Shown here: piece after piece, positions 23,099 through 30,783 of the stretch | How positions within the stretch are numbered: position 1 is the first letter of the stretch | Layout: the number at the start of each line of letters is the position of its first letter | Source of the DNA: JAWLGW01 sp964569055 | GTDB taxonomy: Bacteria; Planctomycetota; J058 | DNA length: 30,827 nt | Assembly: GCA_964569055.1 (NCBI GenBank) | Contig: CAZMSZ010000043.1 | Span: forward strand, 1-30,827 | Direction of reading: 5' to 3' | The notes under the pieces: model-generated | Told to the model about the DNA's origin: nothing | The model's input: only the letters and a program-made list of their open reading frames with translations | Databases searched by the model: none | Program-made: the position numbers and the translations under genes

Positions 23099-24103
23099 TC
23101 AGCCGAACCTGACCTTGAGCCTCACGTCGTCGCGGTAGTGCGGCCCGAGCGCGTCGGCCAGCTCGGCCAGCCGCTCGCGCGTCTCGGCGCTGGCGCCGTC
23201 CAGCTCGGGCAGCGTCACGACCGCGCGCACGTAGAGGTTGCCCCGCGTCCCGTCGGCCCGAGGCGCGCCCAGCCCGCGCAGCCGGAACCGCCGCCCGGTC
23301 TGCGTCCCCGGCGGCACCTTCAGGCTCACTTCGCCGGTCGGGCCGTCGAACGCCACCGTCCCGCCGCGCAGCGCCTCGCCCAGCGTGATCGGCACGTCCA
23401 CGTGGAGGTCGTCGCCCTCGCGCCGATAGGTCGGGTGCTCGAGCACGCGCAGCGTGATCAGGAGGTCGCCCGCCGGCCCGCCGCCGAGGCCCTCCTGGCC
23501 CAGGCCGCTCAGCCGCAGCGTCTGCCCGTCCTTCACGCCCGGCGGGATCTTGACCTCCACCCGCTCGCGCCCCGGCAGGTCGAGGCGCAGCGCGGTGGTG
23601 CCCCCCCGGATCGCGAGCGGCAGGTCGATCGCGAGCTCGGCGCGCAGGTCCGAGCCGCGGCGGCTCATGGGCGGGCCGCCCGCGCCGCGCCGCCCGAAGC
23701 GCCCGCCGAACAAGCTGCCGAGCAGCTCGTCCAGCCCCGCCGAGCTGACGAACGACTCGGACCACGCGCCGTAGTCGAACGGCGAGCCGCCCGCGCCGGC
23801 GCCGACCCCGCCCCAGCGGCGCATCTGCTCCGCCTTCGCCTCGTCGAACCCGGCCTGCAGCGCGACCTCGCCGAACTCGTCGTAGAGCTTGCGCTTCTTC
23901 TCGTCGGACAGCACCGCATACGCGGCGCTGACCTCCTTGAAGCGCGCCTCGGCCGCGGCGTCGCCCGGGTTGACGTCGGGGTGCAGCTTGCGCGCGAGCT
24001 TGCGATAGGCCGCGCGGATCTCGTCCGCCCCGGCATCGCGCGCCACCCCGAGCACGCTGTAGAGGTCCTTGCTCGCCACTCCCTGGACTGCCTTCCTGCT
24101 CAT
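23099..24103 (-). CDS. DnaJ-family co-chaperone without zinc finger (CbpA-like)
   Basis: This gene encodes 334 residues. A J-domain (about 12-77) with His41-Pro-Asp43 follows a short N-terminus; it stimulates the ATPase of an Hsp70. A Gly/Phe-rich linker (about 98-150) with Gly-Ser-Leu-Phe-Gly-Gly-Arg-Phe-Gly leads to two DnaJ C-terminal beta domains (about 158-320) that bind clients. The Cys-rich zinc-finger of DnaJ proper is absent, which places it in the CbpA/type II group. The ATG at 24103 is preferred; a GTG 24 nt upstream would add eight residues and has no better ribosome site. The HEAT-like membrane protein gene follows after 2 nt. No dnaK or grpE is in the window. Confidence 0.93.
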   Translation of the reverse strand: MSRKAVQGVASKDLYSVLGVARDAGADEIRAAYRKLARKLHPDVNPGDAAAEARFKEVSAAYAVLSDEKKRKLYDEFGEVALQAGFDEAKAEQMRRWGGVGAGAGGSPFDYGAWSESFVSSAGLDELLGSLFGGRFGRRGAGGPPMSRRGSDLRAELAIDLPLAIRGGTTALRLDLPGRERVEVKIPPGVKDGQTLRLSGLGQEGLGGGPAGDLLITLRVLEHPTYRREGDDLHVDVPITLGEALRGGTVAFDGPTGEVSLKVPPGTQTGRRFRLRGLGAPRADGTRGNLYVRAVVTLPELDGASAETRERLAELADALGPHYRDDVRLKVRFG

Positions 24104-24200
24104 CGCGATCTCTCGCGCCCGGGCCACCGACGGGCTCCGAGACTCAGATCATCTTGCCCCGCGCAGCGTCCCCATCCAGCATCCGGCCCGCGTGCTCTTC

Positions 24201-24327
24201 GGGGGAAGCCGCCGCGAAATGCCCCTGGTTCAGCGACTGCGCTCACGCGCACTGAGCTCGCCGAGAGCGCGGGGCCTGGGGGAAGCCACCGCGAAATGCC
24301 CCTGGTTCAGCGCTGCGATCACGCGCA
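24201..24327. repeat. Two-copy imperfect direct repeat of about 50 bp
   Basis: Copies lie at 24201-24251 and 24278-24327, 77 bp apart from start to start. A 24-bp core is identical (24212-24235 and 24289-24312, containing GAAATGCCCCTGGTTCAG). Flanks differ by a few substitutions and one base deletion, so the copies are old enough to have diverged. It looks like a unit of an intergenic repeat family. Confidence 0.75.
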
Positions 24328-24564
24328 TCCGCAGCGCCGCGACGACGGCTACCCTCGAAACAGCCCGACTGACCCCACCCGCCGCCCCACCAGCGACAGC
24401 AACCCCGCACGCCACGCCCGAAGCCCCCTCCGCCCTACAAAGCGCCTTCTCCCCAAGGAGCAGCGCCGCTTCGGGCGACGCGGCGCAAACACCAACACCT
24501 GGCGCCTCACACCAACCCAGCCGCGTCGCCGCGGCGGCGCAAAACCAGCGACAGCCGGGGGGAC

Positions 24565-24587
24565 TCTGGGGGGCGGAGCCCCCCAGA
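24565..24587. repeat. GC-rich hairpin palindrome
   Basis: Ten-base arms (24565-24574 and 24578-24587, TCTGGGGGGC / GCCCCCCAGA) flank a 3-nt loop. It lies directly behind the U-rich end of the histone terminator and could act as a second stop, or as a bidirectional transcription barrier. Confidence 0.6.
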
Positions 24588-24630
24588 ACCAAGAAGAACG
24601 GCGGTCCGACCCCGATCGGGAGGGACCGCC
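24587..24630 (-). terminator. Intrinsic terminator of the histone gene
   Basis: On the minus strand an 8-bp GC stem (24623-24630 with 24600-24607, GGCGGTCC / GGACCGCC), with an inner CCCGATCGGG palindrome in the loop, is followed by GTTCTTCTTGGTT (24587-24599), a broken U-tract. The stem starts 32 nt after the histone stop, so the histone appears to be transcribed alone. Confidence 0.65.
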
Positions 24631-24661
24631 GCTCCAGCAGCGTCGGAACGCCGCAGCCGGC

Positions 24662-24895
24662 TTAGCCGACCGTGAAGTCGTGCGAACGGACCGTCTTGCG
24701 GTTGTTCGCCAGCGCGCGCTGAGCGGCCTGCTGGATGTACCAGGCGACGACGGCGTTGAGGCCGTCGAGGGCGTCGGAGGCCACGTTCACGTCGTGGGCC
24801 TTGAGCGCCTCCTTGCACTTGCTCTTGACGACGAGCTCGGGCGCGGCGGCGCCACCCTTCTTCGCGGCGTTCTTCTTGGTCTTCTTCTTGGCCAT
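24662..24895 (-). CDS. Bacterial histone: single histone fold with lysine-rich N-terminal tail
   Basis: This gene encodes 77 residues. The first 20 form a basic tail with seven Lys (positions 3, 4, 5, 7, 8, 12 and 13). Residues 21-77 form a histone fold: helix 1 (about 21-35), loop 1 (36-41), the long central helix 2 (about 42-65, amphipathic) and loop 2 with Arg66-Lys-Thr68-Val and His72-Asp73. The Arg-x-Thr pair and the following Asp are the classical loop-2 signature shared with archaeal histones and with bacterial histones such as Bd0055 (HBb) of Bdellovibrio. Helix 3 is cut short. It should dimerise and bind DNA (family knowledge). The ATG at 24895 has an AGGGGGA Shine-Dalgarno; a longer frame starting at a TTG (24931) lacks one. 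The gene is monocistronic, with its own putative promoter and a terminator. Confidence 0.9.
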   Translation of the reverse strand: MAKKKTKKNAAKKGGAAAPELVVKSKCKEALKAHDVNVASDALDGLNAVVAWYIQQAAQRALANNRKTVRSHDFTVG

Positions 24896-24961
24896 GTCTT
24901 CCCCCTTTGGGACGTCCAAATGAGCGATCAAAGCTCGCTGTGAGCGTTTGGCTCGGCGGCC

Positions 24962-24989
24962 ATGCTAGCCACTGACCCTGACAAGTCAG
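24962..24989 (-). promoter_or_regulatory. Possible promoter of the histone gene
   Basis: On the minus strand CTGACT (24984-24989) and TAGCAT (24962-24967) are 16 nt apart, each with four of six consensus bases. The -35 box is half of an inverted repeat CTGAC-AA-GTCAG (24978-24989), a possible operator. The implied leader is about 60 nt. Confidence 0.35.
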
Positions 24990-25121
24990 CGCTTTTTTCA
25001 GGAGAATCGCCCCTCAGCCGGGGGTAGGGGGCCGAATGGCCCCGCGCCTCGCCTCGGGGCCCCGCCCCGGTCGCGCGCGCAACTTTCGGCGTACCATGAG
25101 CTTTCGCCCAAAGGAGGGCGT

Positions 25122-27587
25122 GTGGCGCCGAGTCGGGTGACCTGGGGGCTGCGCGGGGCCGTGCTCGTTTGCCTGGCCCTGGCGGCGCTCGGTCCCACCC
25201 TGCCCGCCGCGGGGCCGCGAACGCGCGTCCTGGTGGTCGACCGCTCGCGGTCGGTGGAGCGGGCGACCGAGCGCCTCGCCCCCGCGCTGGTGGGCGCGCT
25301 CGGCGACCTCGGCCCCGACGACCGCGCGGGCCTGGTGCTCGCCGGCGCACGCCCCGTGGTCGCGCTGGCGCCCGCGCCGCGCGACGAAGCGGCGAGCCGC
25401 CTCGGCGACGCGCTGCGCGCGCCGGTCGCGCCCTGGGGCAGCGACCTCGGCGCGGCGCTCGACGCGGCCGGCCGCTTGGCGGGGCCCGGCGGCGAGGTGC
25501 TCCTCGTGAGCGACGGGCGCGACACCGGGCGCGAGCTGTTGCCCGCCGCGGCGCGCCTGGCCGCGGCGGGCGCGCGCCTGCACGTGCTCGCTCCCGACGC
25601 GCCGGCCCTCCACGGCGCGCGCGTCACGGCGCTGGTCGCGCCCGAGCGCGCCAGCCCGGGCGCCCGCCTGGCGCTCGAGGCGAGCGCCGCGGCGCTGCGC
25701 CCCGCGCGCGTGACCCTCACGCTCTCGCTCGAGCGCGCGGGGGGCGCGCCGAGCGTCCTCGCCCGCGACGAGCGCGACCTCGGGCCCGGCGAGCAGCTCC
25801 GCCTCGCCGCGACCACCGCGCCGCTCGGGGCGGGGGCCTACACCGTGCGCGCTCGCGTGCGCGTCGCCGGCCGCGACGACGCCCCCGAGGACGACGCGCT
25901 CGCCCGCCCGCTGACCGTCGGGGCGGGGCCGCGCGTGCTCCGGGTCGGCGCGCCGCTGCCCGGGCTGAGCGGCGCGGTGAGCGCGCCGCCCGAGCGTCTG
26001 AGCGAGGCGCTCGCGCAGGAGCGCCCCGACCTGATCGTGCTGCACGAGGTGAGCGCGGCCGCGGCCGCGGGCGAGGTCGCGGCGCTCGGGGCCGCCGTCC
26101 GCGCCGGCGCGGGCCTGGCCGTCGTCGGCGCGGAGCGCGCCTTCGGCGGCGGCGGCTACGGCGGGAGCGCCCTCGAGACGCTGCTGCCGGTGACCGCCGG
26201 TCCCGGCCGCGAGCGCCAGCGACCGCTGTGGCTCGCCGTGCTGCTCGACGCCTCGGGCAGCATGGGGGCGCCCCTCCCCGCGGCCGGCGCGAGCGAGGGC
26301 GCCGCGACCCACTACCTGCGCGCGCTCGAGACCGGCCTCCCGCTCGAGCTGCTCCGCCCCGACGACCGGCTGGCCGTGATCACCTTCGCCGAGCGGCCCG
26401 AGCTGGCCGCGCCGCTCGGCCCGGTTCCGCCCGGGCTCGTCGAGCGGCTGGCGCGCCGCGAGCCGCGCGGGGGGACCGACATTGGCGGGGCGCTCCTCCT
26501 GGGGCTCGAGGCCCTCGCCGGCGCGAGCCCGGACGTCGACGTCCTGGTGGCGCTCGCCACCGACGCCGAGGACCCCGACCCCGCGCGCCACGCGGACGCG
26601 CTCCGGCGCGCGGCGGCCGCGCTGGCCGCGGCCCGCGCCGGGGCGGAGCGGCCCGCCCGGGCGCTCCTGATCCATATCGGCCCCGGCCCGCTCGAGACGC
26701 TGCGCGCGCTCGAGTCCGAGCTCGCGCCCGCGCTCGAGGTGGACGTGGCGCGCGCCGCGGGCGCCGGCGAGGCGCTGCGCGACCTGCTCGAGGGCGAGCT
26801 GCTCGCCCAGCGCGCCGACCGGCGCGCGGGGCCGCTCCCGCTGACCCTCACCCCCGCGGGCGAGGCGCGCGGGCTCGAGCTGCCGGCGAGCGCGCCGGCC
26901 TTCGCCCCGGTCCGGCTCCGGCCCGAGCCGGAGCGCGGCGCGGTCGCGCTGGCCTCGGTCCTCGACCCCGAGCTCGGCGAGGCGCCCGCGCTCGTGCTCG
27001 GGCGCCTCGGCCTGGGGCGGGTGCTGGCGGCCCCGCTCCCCGGCCCGACCGCCGCGCCGCTCCTGAGCGCGCTCACGGGCGAGCTCGCCGCGCCGCCCGC
27101 CGAGGCGGTCGCGCTGCGCGCGACGCGCGAGGGGGAGGCCGTGCGGCTCGAGGCCACAGGCCCCCTGCCCCTCGGCGCGCGGGCGCTGCTGCTCGCCGAG
27201 GACGGCGGCCGGGCGGAGGCGCTGCTCGCGCCCGCGGGCCCCGACCAGGCGTGGGCCACGGCGCGCGCGCCGAGCGCGCGCCCGCTGCGGGTGATCCTCG
27301 TGGGCCCAGACGGCGCGCGGCTGGCCGCGGCCCACGTCCCCGACGCCGGGCACACCGAGCTCGCGGGCGGCGCCGGCCCCGACCTCGGCGCGCTCGCCGC
27401 CGCGGCGCGCGCCGGCCGCGGCGCCCTGCTCACGACCCTCCCCACGGCGGCCAGGCCGCTCGCCGCCGAGTCGCTGGCTGCAGAGCGCGCCTCGCTCTCG
27501 CCGGCCCTCGCCGCGCTCGGCCTGCTGCTCGTGCTGCTCGAGGCGGCCGCCGCGGCCTGGCGGGTCCGCCGCGCGCGCGCCGCCTGA
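25122..27587 (+). CDS. Membrane protein with two VWA domains and an amidotransferase-like domain
   Basis: This gene encodes 821 residues. A hydrophobic N-terminal segment (about 9-27) and a C-terminal one (about 787-811) followed by Arg-rich residues anchor it in the inner membrane. The first VWA-like domain (about 34-170) has the metal-ion site Asp40-x-Ser42-x-Ser44. A beta-sandwich segment (about 175-262) follows. Residues about 265-365 look like the glutamine-amidotransferase-like domain often paired with VWA, but no catalytic Cys is present. The second VWA domain (about 370-520) has Asp376-x-Ser378-x-Ser380 and Gly-Gly-Thr-Asp. The GTG start has AAGGAGG (25111-25117) 4 nt upstream. Such proteins probably act as periplasmic adhesion or assembly scaffolds; the precise role is unknown. 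It is divergent from the histone gene. Confidence 0.85.
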   Translation: MAPSRVTWGLRGAVLVCLALAALGPTLPAAGPRTRVLVVDRSRSVERATERLAPALVGALGDLGPDDRAGLVLAGARPVVALAPAPRDEAASRLGDALRAPVAPWGSDLGAALDAAGRLAGPGGEVLLVSDGRDTGRELLPAAARLAAAGARLHVLAPDAPALHGARVTALVAPERASPGARLALEASAAALRPARVTLTLSLERAGGAPSVLARDERDLGPGEQLRLAATTAPLGAGAYTVRARVRVAGRDDAPEDDALARPLTVGAGPRVLRVGAPLPGLSGAVSAPPERLSEALAQERPDLIVLHEVSAAAAAGEVAALGAAVRAGAGLAVVGAERAFGGGGYGGSALETLLPVTAGPGRERQRPLWLAVLLDASGSMGAPLPAAGASEGAATHYLRALETGLPLELLRPDDRLAVITFAERPELAAPLGPVPPGLVERLARREPRGGTDIGGALLLGLEALAGASPDVDVLVALATDAEDPDPARHADALRRAAAALAAARAGAERPARALLIHIGPGPLETLRALESELAPALEVDVARAAGAGEALRDLLEGELLAQRADRRAGPLPLTLTPAGEARGLELPASAPAFAPVRLRPEPERGAVALASVLDPELGEAPALVLGRLGLGRVLAAPLPGPTAAPLLSALTGELAAPPAEAVALRATREGEAVRLEATGPLPLGARALLLAEDGGRAEALLAPAGPDQAWATARAPSARPLRVILVGPDGARLAAAHVPDAGHTELAGGAGPDLGALAAAARAGRGALLTTLPTAARPLAAESLAAERASLSPALAALGLLLVLLEAAAAAWRVRRARAA

Positions 27588-27663
27588 TCCGCTGGCTGCT
27601 CTTTGCAACGCCACGGCGGGCTGCGAGCATGACGCCCCCAACCCGAGCACACGGAGCAGCGCA

Positions 27664-28896
27664 GTGGCGGACAAGCTGGCAGGGAAGGTCCTGGTCGCCC
27701 AGGGGGGCGGCCCCACCGCAGTGATCAACCAGAGCCTGGTGGGCGTGGTGCTCGAGGCCCGCAAGTTCCCGCAGATCTCGCGGATCTACGGGGCGCTCTA
27801 CGGGGTGCGCGGGATCGTGGAGGAGGAGTTCCTCGACCTCACCCGCGAGACGACCCACAACCTCGAGGAGGTGGCGCGCACCCCCTCCTCGGCGCTGCTC
27901 TCGACCCGCGAGAAGCCCAACGCCGAGTACTGCCGGCGCATGTTCGAGGTGCTGCGGGCCCACGGGATCCACTACTTCTTCTACGTGGGCGGCAACGACT
28001 CCTCCGAGACGCTGCGGATCGTCAACGAGCAGGCCGAGCAGGCGGGGTATCCCCTGCGCTGCGTTCACATCCCCAAGACGATCGACAACGACCTGCTCGA
28101 GAACGACCACACGCCCGGCTTCGGCTCGGCGGCGCGGTTCGTGGCGCAGGCGTTCATGGGGATCAACCTCGACAACCGCGCCCTGGCCGGCGTCTACATC
28201 GGGGTCGTCATGGGACGGCACGCCGGGTTCCTGACCGCGGCGAGCTGCCTGGCGCGCACCTACGAGGACGAGGGGCCGCACCTCGTGTACGTGCCCGAGC
28301 GCCCGTTCGACCCCGACCGGTTCCTGGCGGACGTCGACGCCGCCTACACCCGCTACGGGCGCTGCGTGGTCGCCGTCTCGGAGGGGGTCTCCGACGCGGC
28401 GGGGACCCCGATCATGACGCGCCTCAAGCCCATGGGCGCCGACGCCCACGGCAACGTGCAGCTCTCGGGCACGGGCGCGCTCGGCGACCTGCTCATGGAC
28501 CACGTCAAGGCCGGGCTCAAGATCAGCCGCGTGCGAGCCGACACGTTCGGCTACCTGCAGCGCTCGTTCGTGGGCTGCACGTCGGACCGCGACGCGGCCG
28601 AGGCCCGCGAGGTCGGCGAGAAGGCGGTGCAGTACGCCATGTGGGACGACGTGGACGGGTCGGTGGCGATCCGCCGCCCGGTGCTGAACTACGGCGTGGA
28701 CTACGAGCTGGTCCCGCTCGAGGCGGTGGCCGGCAAGACCCGCCACATGGACGACCGCTTCATCAACGCGGCGGGGAACAACGTGACCGACGACTACCAC
28801 GCCTACGTGCGCCCGCTCGTCGGCTCGGGCCTGTTCCAGCCGGGGCGGCTGCGCGCGCCCAAGGTCAGCTCGGTGCGCATGGACGCCAAGAGCTAG
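27664..28896 (+). CDS. pfp: Phosphofructokinase, probably pyrophosphate-dependent (PFP type)
   Basis: This gene encodes 410 residues, in the PFK superfamily. It phosphorylates fructose 6-phosphate to fructose 1,6-bisphosphate, reversibly if PPi is the donor. Motifs: Gly-Gly-Gly-Pro-Thr-Ala-Val-Ile-Asn (14-22), Gly-Gly-Asn-Asp-Ser (109-113), Pro-Lys-Thr-Ile-Asp-Asn-Asp (137-143) with catalytic Asp141, and Met-Gly-Arg-His-Ala-Gly (183-188). Asp112 replaces the Gly that ATP enzymes use at this place, and Lys138 precedes the Thr; both are the known markers of PPi use. The Asn at 111 stands where most members have Asp. The GTG start has GGAG about 7 nt upstream. It follows the VWA gene by 76 nt, on the same strand. 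Confidence 0.9.
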   Translation: MADKLAGKVLVAQGGGPTAVINQSLVGVVLEARKFPQISRIYGALYGVRGIVEEEFLDLTRETTHNLEEVARTPSSALLSTREKPNAEYCRRMFEVLRAHGIHYFFYVGGNDSSETLRIVNEQAEQAGYPLRCVHIPKTIDNDLLENDHTPGFGSAARFVAQAFMGINLDNRALAGVYIGVVMGRHAGFLTAASCLARTYEDEGPHLVYVPERPFDPDRFLADVDAAYTRYGRCVVAVSEGVSDAAGTPIMTRLKPMGADAHGNVQLSGTGALGDLLMDHVKAGLKISRVRADTFGYLQRSFVGCTSDRDAAEAREVGEKAVQYAMWDDVDGSVAIRRPVLNYGVDYELVPLEAVAGKTRHMDDRFINAAGNNVTDDYHAYVRPLVGSGLFQPGRLRAPKVSSVRMDAKS

Positions 28897-29017
28897 CCCG
28901 GCTCCGAGCGCCCTGCCACGGCGGCAGCCGCCCTGCCGAGCGCGCAGCCCCCAAGGAGCGTAAGCTGTTGTCAGTTCGACGCCACGACACCGGCATGGCG
29001 TGTGCGAATCGAGGGGC

Positions 29018-30064
29018 ATGAGCGAACAGAACCCGAATGCCTTGCGCAACCTCCGGTCGCCCTGGCTGATCGCCGCCTGGCCGGGCATGGGCAAGGTGGC
29101 CCTCTCGGCGGCGGGATACCTGATCGAGCAGCTCGGGGCCGCGCAGGTCGGCGAGTTCGAAGGGGCCGACCCCTCCCTGTTCGACCTCGATCGGGTGCAG
29201 ATCGAGGACGGCGTGGTCCAGCCGGCGCGGCTGCCGGAGAACCGCCTGTACGCCTGGCGGAACCCGAGCGGCGGCCGCGACCTGATCATCTTCGTGGGGG
29301 AGGCCCAGCCCGCCACGGGGGGCTACCGCCTGTGCCACGACCTGCTCCGCTTCGCGCGCGAGCTCGACGTGGAGCGGGTGATCACGTTCGCCTCCATGGT
29401 GACGCCGTCCGACCCGACCAAGCCCTCGCAGGTGTTCACCGTCGCGACCGAGCCCGCGCTCCTCGAGGAGGTGCGCCGGGTGCGCGGCAGCCTGGTCACG
29501 ATCAAGGAGGGCGAGATCGTCGGCCTCAACGGCACGCTCCTCGGCGCGGCCGCCTCGCGCGGCATGGAGGCGCTCGGCCTGCTCGGCGAGGTGCCGCAGA
29601 TCGCGGTCAACCTCCCCTACCTCAAGGCCACCCACGCGGTGCTCGAGCTGTTCTGCGCGCTGGCCGGGGTCACGATCGACTTCACCGAGCTCGAGGAGAA
29701 GGCGGCCTCGCTCGAGCGCGGGCTGCAGGAGCTGCTGCGGCAGATCCGCGCGATCACGACCAAGGAGTCGGACCCGCCCGCGCCCGAGCAGGGGAGCTGG
29801 ACCCCGGGGCAGGAGGCTCCCGGCGAGGCGAGCGCGCGCGAGGAGGCGGGCGAAGAGGAGGGCGAGGAGCCGCGGCTGCGCCTCTCCCCCGAGGCCTTGA
29901 GCCTGATCGAGAGCCTGTTCCTCAGCGCCGAGCAGGACCGCGCCCGCGCGCTCGAGCTCAAGCGCGAGCTCGACAAGCACGGCGCGTTCGCCGCCTACGA
30001 GGACCGGTTCCTCGACCTGTTCAAGAAGCGCGACGACCCGCCCGAGCACGCCAGCAACAACTGA
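29018..30064 (+). CDS. PAC2-family protein
   Basis: This gene encodes 348 residues. The N-terminal about 240 residues match the PAC2 (proteasome-assembly-chaperone-2-like) fold: the signature Leu-Ile-Ala-Ala-Trp-Pro-Gly-Met-Gly (about 17-25), a Gly-Glu-Ala-Gln-Pro segment, and a Gly-Leu-Asn-Gly-Thr-Leu-Leu-Gly-Ala-Ala stretch (about 168-177). In bacteria this family is poorly characterised, and no proteasome genes are near. The C-terminal part has an acidic Pro/Glu/Gly linker (about 248-285) and a helical end (about 288-345) rich in Glu, Leu and Lys. The ATG at 29018 was chosen for its GAGGGG (29011-29016). A lipoprotein gene follows after 65 nt on the same strand. Confidence 0.85.
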   Translation: MSEQNPNALRNLRSPWLIAAWPGMGKVALSAAGYLIEQLGAAQVGEFEGADPSLFDLDRVQIEDGVVQPARLPENRLYAWRNPSGGRDLIIFVGEAQPATGGYRLCHDLLRFARELDVERVITFASMVTPSDPTKPSQVFTVATEPALLEEVRRVRGSLVTIKEGEIVGLNGTLLGAAASRGMEALGLLGEVPQIAVNLPYLKATHAVLELFCALAGVTIDFTELEEKAASLERGLQELLRQIRAITTKESDPPAPEQGSWTPGQEAPGEASAREEAGEEEGEEPRLRLSPEALSLIESLFLSAEQDRARALELKRELDKHGAFAAYEDRFLDLFKKRDDPPEHASNN

Positions 30065-30097
30065 CCGCGGCCCGCGCCTTGCGTCTCCCGCTCGCGT

Positions 30098-30116
30098 TCG
30101 CCCGACGCGCGGGCGA
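30098..30116 (+). promoter_or_regulatory. Hairpin just before the ribosome-binding site of the HExxH lipoprotein gene
   Basis: Arms TCGCCCG (30098-30104) and CGGGCGA (30110-30116) pair perfectly around a 5-nt loop and end 2 nt before the AGGAGGG Shine-Dalgarno. It may separate the upstream and downstream messages or affect translation. Chance is possible in such GC-rich DNA. Confidence 0.3.
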
Positions 30117-30129
30117 GCAGGAGGGACGC

Positions 30130-30783
30130 ATGCGGCGCGCCGGGGTGCTGCTGTTGGTGTTCGCGCTGAGCGGGTGCGAGCTGCTCGACGACCTCGACGG
30201 CGGGGGCGACTCCCCCGCGCCCGAGAATGGGACCGAGCCGGGCCAGGGTGAGCCCGGCCAGGAGCCGGGGCGCGGCGGCGAGACCGCCGAGGGCGAGGAG
30301 GGGAAGGCCGGGGAGGAGGGCGAGGGCGGCGGCCACGTCCTCGACGAGCGCTGGCGTCCCCTCGAGAGGATCGTCGAGCGCCCCCCGCTCCCCGGGCTGT
30401 CTTCGTCGGTCGCCACCACCGTCGGGACGGAGATCTACGTGCAGGACCTCGAGGCCTGGCTGGCCGAGCGCCCGCCCGGGTCGCCGCGCTACGAGGCCCT
30501 GCTCAGCCACGAGCAGGTCCACGCCAAGCGCCAGCAGGCGGCGGGCGTGAACGCCTGGATCCAGCGCTACCTGCGCGACCGCGACTTCATGTGGGCCGAG
30601 GAGCAGCTCGGCTACTACGAGCAGCTCCGCTACTACGAGCAGCACGGCATGCCGGTCGACGTGGAGGGCACGGTCCAGACCCTCACCGGCTACCGCAACC
30701 TCGCGGGCGCCATGGTCGACGAGGCCGAGGCTCGCGCGTGGGTCGAGGCGGTGCTGGCCGGAAAGTGGAAGCCGAGCGGGTGA
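30130..30783 (+). CDS. Lipoprotein with HExxH motif, putative metallopeptidase
   Basis: This gene encodes 217 residues of unknown family. The lipobox Leu-Ser-Gly-Cys (Cys16) follows a hydrophobic signal, and an acidic Gly/Glu/Pro-rich linker (about 20-68) separates it from a helical domain (about 70-215). This contains His127-Glu-Gln-Val-His131, the zinc-binding HExxH pattern, in a context Leu-Leu-Ser-His-Glu. A Glu-rich helix downstream (Ala-Glu-Glu-Gln-Leu, 156-160) could give the third ligand, as in gluzincins. Whether it is an active peptidase is unproven. The ATG at 30130 has a strong AGGAGGG Shine-Dalgarno. It would act in the periplasm or outer membrane. Confidence 0.75.
   Translation: MRRAGVLLLVFALSGCELLDDLDGGGDSPAPENGTEPGQGEPGQEPGRGGETAEGEEGKAGEEGEGGGHVLDERWRPLERIVERPPLPGLSSSVATTVGTEIYVQDLEAWLAERPPGSPRYEALLSHEQVHAKRQQAAGVNAWIQRYLRDRDFMWAEEQLGYYEQLRYYEQHGMPVDVEGTVQTLTGYRNLAGAMVDEAEARAWVEAVLAGKWKPSG

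Larger units (their letters stand above)
24104..24661. other. 558-bp non-coding stretch with repeats and hairpins
   Basis: No believable gene is seen between the DnaJ-like gene and the histone gene. It holds a two-copy direct repeat, two strong hairpins near the histone stop, and between them (about 24330-24560) a C-rich, G-poor plus strand with the 11-mer CCAGCGACAGC at 24390-24400 and 24545-24555. It probably contains the promoter of the DnaJ-like gene, but I find no clear boxes. Confidence 0.7.

Noticed and set aside
24230..24592. 120-codon minus-strand frame between the histone and DnaJ-like genes
   Set aside because: No ribosome-binding site, starts within a hairpin, and its sequence is a translation of the direct repeat and C-rich DNA.
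24896..24931. Longer histone with 12 extra N-terminal residues
   Set aside because: It would need a TTG start without a Shine-Dalgarno, whereas the ATG at 24895 has a good one.
24975..25001. CTGAC-AA-GTCAG followed by a run of T on the plus strand as a terminator
   Set aside because: The stem is only five base pairs with a two-base loop and no plus-strand gene ends upstream of it.
25014..27764. 916-residue minus-strand open frame over the VWA gene
   Set aside because: The plus-strand frame has a ribosome-binding site, membrane segments and two metal sites; the antisense frame has none.
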